Source: an uncultured Bacteroidales bacterium
Lineage (GTDB): Bacteria > Bacteroidota > Bacteroidia > Bacteroidales > Bacteroidaceae
Direction: 5' to 3'
DNA length: 5,205 nt
Assembly (NCBI GenBank): GCA_902803195.1
Contig: CADCOX010000237.1
Coordinates: forward strand, 1-5,205
The position numbers and the translations under genes were made by a program. Under the pieces are notes generated by a model. It made no database searches. It was not told the DNA's origin and was given only the letters and a program-made list of their open reading frames with translations. Below, piece after piece: positions 1 to 5,205 of the stretch (within the stretch, counting starts at the first letter, position 1; the number at the start of each line of letters is the position of its first letter).

Positions 1-1287
1 GTCTCCAAGCTCATCACCTCTGACAACGAACCTAAGCTCGTCGTCCTCTCCGCCATGAGCGGCACGACCAACACCCTCGTCGAGATCTCCGACTATCTCT
101 ACAAAAAGAATCCCGAGGGAGCCAACACCGTCATCAACCAGCTCGAGCAGAAGTATCTCGCACACATCGACGAGCTCTACGCCACCGACGAATGGCGTCA
201 GCGCACCGAGCAGTTCCTCAAGGAGGAGTTCGCCTACCTGCGCTCCATGACCAAGACGCTCTTCACATCCTTCGAGGAGAAGGTCATCCTCGCACAAGGC
301 GAGATCATCTCCACCAACATGGTCACCAACTACCTGCAAGAACAGGGCATCAAGGCGGTTCTCCTCTCGGCTCTCGACATGATACGTACCGACAAGAACG
401 CTGAGCCTGACTTCAACTATATCCGCGAGAAGGCACTCGCCCAACTCACTGCCAACCCCGACTACGAGATTTACATCACTCAAGGGTTCATCTGCCGCAA
501 CGCTTATGGCGAGATTGACAACCTCCTGCGCGGCGGCTCCGACTACACGGCCTGCCTGCTTGGCGCTGCCATCGAAGCCGAGGAGATTCAGATCTGGACT
601 GACATCGACGGTATGCACAACAACGACCCTCGCATCGTCGAGGGCACCGAGCCTGTGCGTCAGCTCTACTTCGAAGAAGCCGCCGAGTTGGCCTATTTCG
701 GCGCCAAGATTCTGCATCCGACCTGCATACAGCCGGCTAAGTTCGCTGGCGTACCCGTGCGTCTGCTCAACACCATGGATCCCTCCGCCCCTGGCACCAT
801 CATCAACAACCGCATGCACCGCGGCACCATCAAGGCCGTAGCCGCCAAGGATAACATCACCTGCATCGGCATTCAGAGCTCACGTATGCTACTCGCCCAT
901 GGTTTCCTGCGCAAGGTTTTTGAGATCTTCGAGACCTACAAGACCAGCATCGACATGATTGCCACTTCAGAGGTCGGTGTCAGCGTTACCATAGACAACA
1001 CCAGCAACCTCCGCTCCATTGTCGACGAACTGAAGAAATACGGTACTGTCACCGTCGACGACCGCATGTGCATCGTCTGCGTCGTAGGCGACCTCTCCAC
1101 GCAGAACGTGGGTTTCGAGACCATCGCCACAGATGCCCTCAAGCAGATACCCGTGCGCATGATCAGCTACGGCGGCTCGCAGCACAATATTTCCTTTGTC
1201 GTTGCCGAGGCCGACAAGAAGCGTACCCTCCAAGCCCTGCAGAACACTCTCTTTACTTACAACGACCACGTCCGTCGTCCATCCTAA
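1..1287 (+). CDS. lysC: Aspartate kinase, N-terminally truncated by the window edge
   Basis: Phosphorylates L-aspartate with ATP, the first step toward lysine, threonine and methionine; cytoplasmic. The frame is open from base 1, so 428 residues are visible. The true start and the family's KFGGTS motif lie upstream. The ATG at 55 is not the start, because the preceding codons read LVVLSA, which runs into the conserved segment SAMSGTTNTL. Numbering from base 1, kinase-domain landmarks are GGSDYTA at 178-184, WTDIDG at 199-204 followed by DPR at 209-211, and FGAKILHP at 233-240. Two ACT domains follow, about 286-345 and 355-420. The first has M296, GFL at 301-303 and TSEVGVSVTID at 322-332, the allosteric signature of lysine-sensitive, AKIII-like enzymes; the second has SQHNISFVV. 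Feedback inhibition by lysine is therefore likely but inferred. It is monofunctional, with no homoserine dehydrogenase domain. lysA starts 9 bases downstream. About 20 residues are probably missing compared with the usual 440-450. Confidence 0.96.
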   Translation, partial: VSKLITSDNEPKLVVLSAMSGTTNTLVEISDYLYKKNPEGANTVINQLEQKYLAHIDELYATDEWRQRTEQFLKEEFAYLRSMTKTLFTSFEEKVILAQGEIISTNMVTNYLQEQGIKAVLLSALDMIRTDKNAEPDFNYIREKALAQLTANPDYEIYITQGFICRNAYGEIDNLLRGGSDYTACLLGAAIEAEEIQIWTDIDGMHNNDPRIVEGTEPVRQLYFEEAAELAYFGAKILHPTCIQPAKFAGVPVRLLNTMDPSAPGTIINNRMHRGTIKAVAAKDNITCIGIQSSRMLLAHGFLRKVFEIFETYKTSIDMIATSEVGVSVTIDNTSNLRSIVDELKKYGTVTVDDRMCIVCVVGDLSTQNVGFETIATDALKQIPVRMISYGGSQHNISFVVAEADKKRTLQALQNTLFTYNDHVRRPS

Positions 1288-1296
1288 CCCTACCAC

Positions 1297-2466
1297 ATGC
1301 TTTTCGACACAACACACCTTCAGTCGCTTCAGACTCCGTGCTACCTCTATGACACGGAACTGCTAGCACGCACCCTCGACGCTATTCACGCCGAGACGCA
1401 ACAACACGACAACTACCACGTCCACTATGCCATCAAGGCCAATGCCAACCCCGACGTCCTTCGCCAAATAGCGGCTGCCGGTTTCGGCGCAGACTGTGTC
1501 AGCGGCGGCGAGATACGCGCTGCCCTCGATGCAGGATTCCCAGCTAGCGAGATTGCTTTCGCCGGCGTTGGCAAAGCCGACTGGGAGATTAAGCTGGCCC
1601 TCAAAGCCTCCATAGGCATGTTCAATGTCGAGAGCATCGAGGAACTCGACGTCATCGAGCAGCTCGCCACCGAATTAAATATGCGCGCACGCGTGAGCTT
1701 CCGTATCAACCCCGATGTCGGAGCCCACACCCACGCCCACATCACCACGGGACGGGCCGAGGACAAATTCGGCATCGCCAAGGACGACATGATTGCCGTG
1801 CTGCGGCGCGCAATGGACATGACGCACATCGACGTCATAGGTCTCCATTTCCACATCGGCTCTCAGCTCCTCGTGATGGACGATTTCGCAGCCCTCTGCG
1901 TCCGCATCAACGAACTGCAGGACGTCCTCGATGCCGAGGGCATCGCCCTCCACAACATCAATGTCGGAGGCGGTCTCGGCATCGACTACGACCAACCCGA
2001 CGTCCATCCAGTACCCGATTTCCACGCCTACTTCTCGACATTCACCGACGGCCTCCAGTTGCGCCCCGGACAGCAGCTCCACTTCGAGCTCGGACGTGCT
2101 GTGGTGGCACAGATGGGAACCCTTCTCACTCGCGTTCTCTACGTCAAGCATGGTCACGAGCAACAGTTCGTCATCGTCGATGCCGGCATGACGGAGCTCA
2201 TCCGCCCTGCTCTCTACGGCGCTCTCCATCAGATTGATAACCTAAGCGCCGCAGAGCGTGGCGCCTCAGCGGCTGTTGCTCCTACGCCCATCCTCTACGA
2301 TGTCGTCGGCCCCATCTGCGAGTCGTCCGATGTCTTTGCACGCGATTACGCTCTGCCTCCGACGCTTCGCGGCGACCTCTTGGCCATACGCTCCGCAGGA
2401 GCCTACGGCGAGACGATGGCTTCTACCTACAACTGCCGTCCGCTGCCCGCTGCCCACCTCATCTGA
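1297..2466 (+). CDS. lysA: Diaminopimelate decarboxylase
   Basis: Decarboxylates meso-diaminopimelate to L-lysine, the last step of the DAP pathway; a cytoplasmic PLP enzyme of fold type III, normally a dimer. The 389 residues are close to family length. YAIKAN at 44-49 places the PLP-binding lysine at K47. Other landmarks are GADCVSGGEI at 64-73, HFHIGSQ at 184-190, the phosphate-binding GGGLG at 224-228, VDAGMTELIRPALY at 294-307, CES at 341-343 (C341 would act in the partner subunit's active site) and AGAYGETMAS at 367-376, followed by YNCRP. The usual EPGR motif reads ELGR at 264-267, so the arginine is kept and the proline replaced. The ATG at 1297 is 9 bases after the aspartate kinase stop; no Shine-Dalgarno is visible, as expected in Bacteroidetes. 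Close spacing and shared pathway support co-transcription. Ornithine/arginine decarboxylases share the fold, but the C-terminal motifs favour LysA. Confidence 0.97.
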   Translation: MLFDTTHLQSLQTPCYLYDTELLARTLDAIHAETQQHDNYHVHYAIKANANPDVLRQIAAAGFGADCVSGGEIRAALDAGFPASEIAFAGVGKADWEIKLALKASIGMFNVESIEELDVIEQLATELNMRARVSFRINPDVGAHTHAHITTGRAEDKFGIAKDDMIAVLRRAMDMTHIDVIGLHFHIGSQLLVMDDFAALCVRINELQDVLDAEGIALHNINVGGGLGIDYDQPDVHPVPDFHAYFSTFTDGLQLRPGQQLHFELGRAVVAQMGTLLTRVLYVKHGHEQQFVIVDAGMTELIRPALYGALHQIDNLSAAERGASAAVAPTPILYDVVGPICESSDVFARDYALPPTLRGDLLAIRSAGAYGETMASTYNCRPLPAAHLI

Positions 2467-2468
2467 TT

Positions 2469-2482
2469 ATTCATCATTCATC
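2469..2482 (+). repeat. Two direct copies of heptamer ATTCATC
   Basis: Two exact copies of ATTCATC lie head to tail at 2469-2475 and 2476-2482, in the 32-base gap between lysA and the glycosyltransferase gene. The reverse complement, GATGAAT, equals the last unit of the heptamer array at 3785-3791, on the other side of the glycosyltransferase gene. Two copies are too few to exclude chance. The gap holds no other recognisable signal and no terminator-like hairpin. Confidence 0.5.
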
Positions 2483-2498
2483 CTCAACCATCCCACTT

Positions 2499-3758
2499 AT
2501 GCTTCTGCTGCAAATCGTCCTCCTCGTCGTCCTCCTCATTTGGATCATCGCTATCGTTGTAGCCTATGGCTATGGTCGCATAGGACGTCGCATGCAGGCT
2601 CAGCAGAAGCTCGTGGCCGTCAGCGAGTCGCTCCCCCCGCTCTCCGTCGTCATTGCAGCCCACAACCAAGCCACGGCTCTTCGACGCCACTTGCCGGCCA
2701 TCCTGGCTCAAGACTACGAGCGCTTCGAGGTCATCGTCGTCAATGCCAGTTCCACCGACGACACGAAAGACGTCCTCGAACGTCTGGAGCTGCAGCATGC
2801 CAACCTCCACCACACCTTCACCCCTCACTCTGCCCGCGACATCAGCCTCGAGCGTCTTGCCCTTACCCTTGGCATACGAGCCGCTGCCAACGAATGGGTA
2901 GTCCTCACGCGTCCCGACTGCGAGCCCGCCTCCTCACAGTGGCTGCAGCGCATCGGCGAGACCATCGTTGAGCCTCGCCGCAGCATCCAGAGCCGGCGTC
3001 TCAAGCAACCCGACATCGTCGTCGGACAGGCACGTTTTGCCGAGAGTCGCCATGCATGGTCCAATCGAAAGGCCAGTCTCTACCGACTCTGGACCGACAT
3101 GAGTGCCATCGACCACATCATCACGGGTCATGCCGCCATCGGTGCCGACGGCTGCAACCTCGCCTATCGCCGTAGCCTCTTCCTCGACAACGGGGGCTTT
3201 TCCGCCCACCAAAACCTCGAGATGGGTGCCGAGGAACTGCTGGTCAACTACAACTCCACGCCCACCAACACGGCACTCGTGCTCAATCCCTCCGCCACCG
3301 TCCTTCAGGACCCTCTGCCCTCGCAACGCGTATGGCAGAGCCGTCGTGTCTACGACCGCGAAACCCGCCACCACGCCCATCATACCCTTCTCTTCCGCAT
3401 GCGTCGCCATTTACGCCTCGTCATGCCCTGGCTGCTCATCGTCACTGTTCTCGCAGCTATCCTCGCCGTGTTCGTTGCACCCCTATTCGCGTCCTACCTG
3501 CCTGCCGCACTCTCCGACCTCCCCGAGATAGTGACGCCCACCGTGCAGGCCGTCACCATCATCGCCCTCCTACTTCTACTCCTCATCTATATCATTCTCA
3601 AAGTCAACAACTTCAATCTCACCGCCCGCGCCCTCGGCTATCGAGCCTTCCACCTCTCCTTCCTCCTCTTCGAGTTGCGCCTCCCCTTCCTCGACCTCAG
3701 CGACGCCATCGCCCGTCGCCGCGCCGACCGCAACGAGTTCCGAAAGAAATTCGTTTAA
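2499..3758 (+). CDS. Membrane-anchored family 2 glycosyltransferase
   Basis: Predicted to transfer a sugar from a nucleotide-activated donor to an unknown envelope or lipid-linked acceptor, acting at the inner membrane. The 419 residues comprise an N-terminal membrane helix (about 2-24), a cytoplasmic GT-A domain (about 46-285), two more membrane helices (about 308-330 and 347-368) and a basic tail with a hydrophobic or amphipathic stretch at 380-400. GT2 landmarks are SVVIAAHN at 49-56, NASSTDDT at 82-89, GADGCNLAYRR at 215-225, the acidic pair EE at 245-246 where a catalytic base is expected, and WQSRR at 279-283, resembling the QxxRW-type region. The DxD-like position reads TRPDCEP (137-143), keeping only D140. 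The ATG at 2499 is chosen because it preserves the anchor helix; the next Met, residue 32, would remove it. It follows lysA by 32 bases and is probably in the same operon, but nothing shows a role in lysine metabolism. Donor and acceptor cannot be read from the sequence. Confidence 0.88.
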   Translation: MLLLQIVLLVVLLIWIIAIVVAYGYGRIGRRMQAQQKLVAVSESLPPLSVVIAAHNQATALRRHLPAILAQDYERFEVIVVNASSTDDTKDVLERLELQHANLHHTFTPHSARDISLERLALTLGIRAAANEWVVLTRPDCEPASSQWLQRIGETIVEPRRSIQSRRLKQPDIVVGQARFAESRHAWSNRKASLYRLWTDMSAIDHIITGHAAIGADGCNLAYRRSLFLDNGGFSAHQNLEMGAEELLVNYNSTPTNTALVLNPSATVLQDPLPSQRVWQSRRVYDRETRHHAHHTLLFRMRRHLRLVMPWLLIVTVLAAILAVFVAPLFASYLPAALSDLPEIVTPTVQAVTIIALLLLLLIYIILKVNNFNLTARALGYRAFHLSFLLFELRLPFLDLSDAIARRRADRNEFRKKFV

Positions 3759-3763
3759 ACCAT

Positions 3764-3791
3764 AAGGAATGAGGAATAAGGAAAGATGAAT
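3764..3791 (+). repeat. Imperfect 7-base tandem repeat, four units
   Basis: Four consecutive heptamers start 5 bases after the glycosyltransferase stop: AAGGAAT (3764), GAGGAAT (3771), AAGGAAA (3778) and GATGAAT (3785). All fit a purine-rich pattern close to RAKGAAW. The array is non-coding and does not form a hairpin. Similar heptamers occur as ATTCATC twice at 2469-2482 on the opposite strand, and as one AAGGAAT at 4568-4574 overlapping the DedA stop codon. No function can be assigned. Confidence 0.6.
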
Positions 3792-3827
3792 GACGCGCTC
3801 TGCTCTTCAAGAATGAGAAACTTCGGG

Positions 3828-3867
3828 ATATCGAAATATCGAGATATCGAAATAACGAAATATCGTA
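3828..3867 (+). repeat. 8-base tandem repeat, five units
   Basis: Five octamers follow each other without gaps: ATATCGAA (3828), ATATCGAG (3836), ATATCGAA (3844), ATAACGAA (3852) and ATATCGTA (3860). Two copies are identical; the others differ by one or two bases. The array is AT-rich in an otherwise GC-rich window and lies 77 bases before the DedA start codon. Adjacent units can pair weakly, for example GATAT at 3827-3831 with ATATC at 3836-3840 around a CGAA loop. The spacing is too short and the units too small for a CRISPR. It could be a short variable-number repeat that slips in copy number, or a cluster of protein-binding sites; the sequence does not decide between them. Confidence 0.8.
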
Positions 3868-3881
3868 ATCAGCAAAAGGTT

Positions 3882-3904
3882 AATGATCTTTTCTTTTGAT
3901 CATT
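3882..3904. promoter_or_regulatory. Perfect inverted repeat upstream of the DedA gene, operator candidate
   Basis: AATGATC at 3882-3888 and its exact reverse complement GATCATT at 3898-3904 flank the 9-base spacer TTTTCTTTT. The site ends 40 bases before the DedA start codon. The symmetry could reflect a dimeric regulator's binding site or a small hairpin in the leader. No T-run follows the right arm, so it is a poor intrinsic terminator for the + strand. The geometry is observed; the regulatory role is inference. Confidence 0.5.
3891..3898 (+). promoter_or_regulatory. Weak Bacteroidetes-type -7 element candidate
   Basis: TTCTTTTG matches the Bacteroidetes -7 consensus TAnnTTTG at five of six defined positions. 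No good TTTG -33 element stands 19-21 bases upstream. If used, transcription would begin near 3905 and give a leader of about 40 bases before the DedA gene. The element lies across the spacer and first base of the right arm of the inverted repeat. A separate promoter is reasonable here because the preceding gene ends 186 bases upstream, but this exact site is tentative. Confidence 0.22.
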
Positions 3905-3944
3905 CACTCAAAACCCTCCACTACTCTAAACACTAAACTTAATA

Positions 3945-4568
3945 ATGTCCTCCTTCATTTCCTGGTGCTTCGACCATCTCAACTACTGGACCATCACCTT
4001 CTTGATGACGCTCGAGAGCACCGTCATCCCTATCCCCAGCGAACTCGTAGTGCCGCCTGCCGCCTACCGTGCTGCCGCCGATGGCAGCGACCTCAACGTA
4101 GTCCTCGTTGTCCTCTGTGCCACGTTGGGAGCCAATATAGGCGCCCTCATCAACTATACAGCCGCCCGCTACCTGGGACGCCCCATCGTCTACGCTTTTG
4201 CCAATAGCACCTTTGGCCACCTCTGCCTCCTCAACGAGCAGAAAGTGCAGCACACCGAGAAATACTTCACTGACCACGGCGCCGTGGCCACCCTCATCGG
4301 TCGCCTCGTCCCCGGTATACGTCACCTCATCTCCATTCCCGCAGGCCTCGCCAAGATGCGCCTATCCCACTTCATCCTCTACACAACCATCGGTGCTGGT
4401 CTCTGGAACATCATCCTCGCAGCCATGGGCTATGCCCTCCAGGCCGCCATCCCTGAAGACCAACTCCTCGACACTGTCACCCGCTACAGCCACCAGTTTG
4501 GCTACGCAATGATTGTCCTCGCGCTGGTTGTGGTGGCCTACCTCGTCTACAAAGCACGCAAGAAATAA
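3945..4568 (+). CDS. DedA-family (VTT domain) inner-membrane protein
   Basis: A polytopic inner-membrane protein of 207 residues, the usual DedA length. Members of the family are implicated in membrane homeostasis and, in some bacteria, in recycling undecaprenyl phosphate or moving phospholipids across the membrane; which applies here cannot be told. Motifs in order: ESTVIPIPSE at 24-33 in the first re-entrant/hydrophobic segment (E24 and E33 are the conserved acidic positions); GANIGALINYTAARYLG at 62-78; then YFTDHG at 107-112 leading to GRLVPGIRHLISIPAGLAKM at 119-138, with conserved R120, P123, R126 and G134. Hydrophobic segments at about 143-165 and 186-202 follow, and the protein ends in a basic KARKK tail. 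The ATG at 3945 is the first start after an in-frame TAA at 3927-3929, and its leader is AT-rich. It probably has its own promoter, and the WYL gene follows after 28 bases. Possible undecaprenyl-phosphate handling would fit a glycosyltransferase neighbour, but that link is speculative. Confidence 0.93.
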   Translation: MSSFISWCFDHLNYWTITFLMTLESTVIPIPSELVVPPAAYRAAADGSDLNVVLVVLCATLGANIGALINYTAARYLGRPIVYAFANSTFGHLCLLNEQKVQHTEKYFTDHGAVATLIGRLVPGIRHLISIPAGLAKMRLSHFILYTTIGAGLWNIILAAMGYALQAAIPEDQLLDTVTRYSHQFGYAMIVLALVVVAYLVYKARKK

Positions 4569-4596
4569 AGGAATAAGCCTTCCAGTTCCAGGCATC

Positions 4597-5205
4597 ATGA
4601 AAACATCTGCGAAGTTCAAGGAATACATCTGGCTTGTCAACACTATCCGCCAAGCTGGCAAAATAACACTGGCCGAGATTAACAAAAAATGGCTGCATTC
4701 GGGCATGAGCGAAGGCGTCACTATGGCCCGAGCCACATTCAATCGCCACAAAGATGCCATCGAGGACATCTTTGGTATTTATATTGATTGCGACAAGCAG
4801 GATGGCTACAAGTATTACATCGGTAACGAGAATGTCCTCAGAGAGAATACAATCCAGAATTGGATGCTGTCGACGCTGTCCGTCAACAACATCATTAGCA
4901 AGAGTCTATCCCTTCAGAACAGGATACTTCTGGAGCCCGTTGCCTACGAAGGCACATACCTGCCCATGGTGATAGAGGCGATGAGACGAAGCGTTCGCAT
5001 CGCCATCATGTATCGGAAATATGGCGATGAAGACCCACGCCCCTTGAACTTTGAGCCTTATTGCCTAAAAATGTTCCGTCAGCGATGGTATGTGCTTGGA
5101 CATTTCCATCGCGAAGTAGAAGACGGGCCTGATATCGATTACTTCGGGATGTTCTCTTTTGACCGAATCTTCTCCATGTCCTTGACTGAAACCAAATTTC
5201 AGATA
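4597..5205 (+). CDS. WYL-domain transcriptional regulator, C-terminally truncated by the window edge
   Basis: Frame 1 is open from the ATG at 4597 to the last base, giving 203 residues and no stop. Residues 1-66 resemble the N-terminal winged-helix DNA-binding part of Bacteroidetes WYL proteins: YIWLVNTIRQAGKITLAEIN (10-29), then RATFNRHKDAIEDIFGI (45-61), ending with GYKYYI at 70-75 as the wing strand. The linker carries NWMLSTLSVNNII (88-100) and ILLEPV (110-115). The WYL domain starts near 118, with FEPYCLKMF at 152-160, RWYVLG at 163-168 (W-Y-V instead of W-Y-L) and FSFDRI at 186-191. WYL domains are thought to sense small ligands or nucleic acid and often regulate defence or stress genes; the target here is unknown. 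It begins 28 bases after the DedA stop, so co-transcription is possible. Of the first 27 codons after ATG, 15 end in G or C, against 25 of 27 in the DedA gene, which suggests a different history. Roughly a third of the protein is missing. Confidence 0.9.
   Translation, partial: MKTSAKFKEYIWLVNTIRQAGKITLAEINKKWLHSGMSEGVTMARATFNRHKDAIEDIFGIYIDCDKQDGYKYYIGNENVLRENTIQNWMLSTLSVNNIISKSLSLQNRILLEPVAYEGTYLPMVIEAMRRSVRIAIMYRKYGDEDPRPLNFEPYCLKMFRQRWYVLGHFHREVEDGPDIDYFGMFSFDRIFSMSLTETKFQI

Noticed and set aside
55..57. ATG at 55 as the start of the aspartate kinase
   Set aside because: The frame is open to base 1 and the preceding residues LVVLSA belong to the conserved kinase core; starting at 55 would remove the KFGGTS region the enzyme needs.
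1675..2229. Antisense open frame of 184 codons inside lysA
   Set aside because: It lies wholly opposite a clearly conserved gene, is full of low-complexity valine/aspartate/glutamate typical of C-rich codons read backwards, and shows no recognisable domain.
2515..2535. Near-repeat TCGTCCTCC twice in the glycosyltransferase 5' end
   Set aside because: Explained by repeated Val-Leu-Leu codons in the N-terminal membrane helix together with C-ending codon preference.
2258..2971. Open frame of 237 codons in another + frame spanning the lysA end and glycosyltransferase start
   Set aside because: It overlaps two well-supported genes, is rich in Ser/Arg/Pro/His from out-of-frame reading, and resembles no known protein.
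2934..3410. Antisense open frame of 158 codons inside the glycosyltransferase
   Set aside because: A shadow of the conserved GT2 frame, with no motif and composition explained by reverse reading of the sense codons.
3771..3784. AGGA-type Shine-Dalgarno sequences in the purine-rich heptamers
   Set aside because: No start codon with a supported reading frame lies at suitable distance, and the organism appears not to rely on Shine-Dalgarno pairing.
3828..3867. CRISPR array
   Set aside because: Units are 8 bases with no spacers; CRISPR repeats are about 23-47 bases separated by unique spacers.
3882..3904. Intrinsic terminator for the glycosyltransferase transcript
   Set aside because: The stem is short and AT-rich, the T-run is in the loop rather than after the stem, and it is more than 120 bases past the stop codon.
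3939..4325. Antisense open frame of 128 codons opposite the DedA gene
   Set aside because: Fully opposite conserved DedA motifs and without any domain of its own.
4754..4972. Short + strand open frame of 72 codons
   Set aside because: It lies out of frame inside the WYL regulator, whose frame is supported by motifs across the whole stretch.

Overview
The window looks like chromosomal DNA from a GC-rich member of the Bacteroidales (Prevotella-like or a relative; the genus cannot be resolved from sequence alone). The evidence is the style of the proteins, above all the WYL regulator and the membrane glycosyltransferase, together with the lack of Shine-Dalgarno sequences before the genes. The start codons sit in C/A/T-rich leaders instead. 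All five genes lie on the + strand. The first four share a strong preference for C-ending codons (CTC, ATC, GTC, TCC).

Layout. Positions 1-1287 hold an aspartate kinase that has lost its N-terminus to the window edge. Nine bases later comes diaminopimelate decarboxylase lysA (1297-2466), then after 32 bases a membrane-anchored family 2 glycosyltransferase (2499-3758). The tight spacing suggests one transcript. The first two genes are the entry step and the last step of lysine biosynthesis by the diaminopimelate route. The glycosyltransferase has no obvious link to lysine.

A 186-base intergenic region follows (3759-3944), the only sizeable non-coding stretch. It contains an imperfect heptamer tandem repeat, a separate octamer tandem repeat with exact 8-base phasing, and a perfect 7-base inverted repeat with a 9-base T-rich spacer just upstream of the next gene. 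That gene encodes a DedA-family membrane protein (3945-4568). After 28 bases comes a WYL-domain transcriptional regulator (4597-5205), which runs off the right edge with no stop codon. Its codon use is visibly less C-biased than that of its neighbours.

Taken together, this is mostly ordinary housekeeping and envelope sequence. I see no convincing new system inside the window. The points most worth a second look are the three-part repeat region before the DedA gene, the degenerate metal-binding motif of the glycosyltransferase, and the compositional break at the WYL gene, which could mark the edge of an accessory region beyond 5205.
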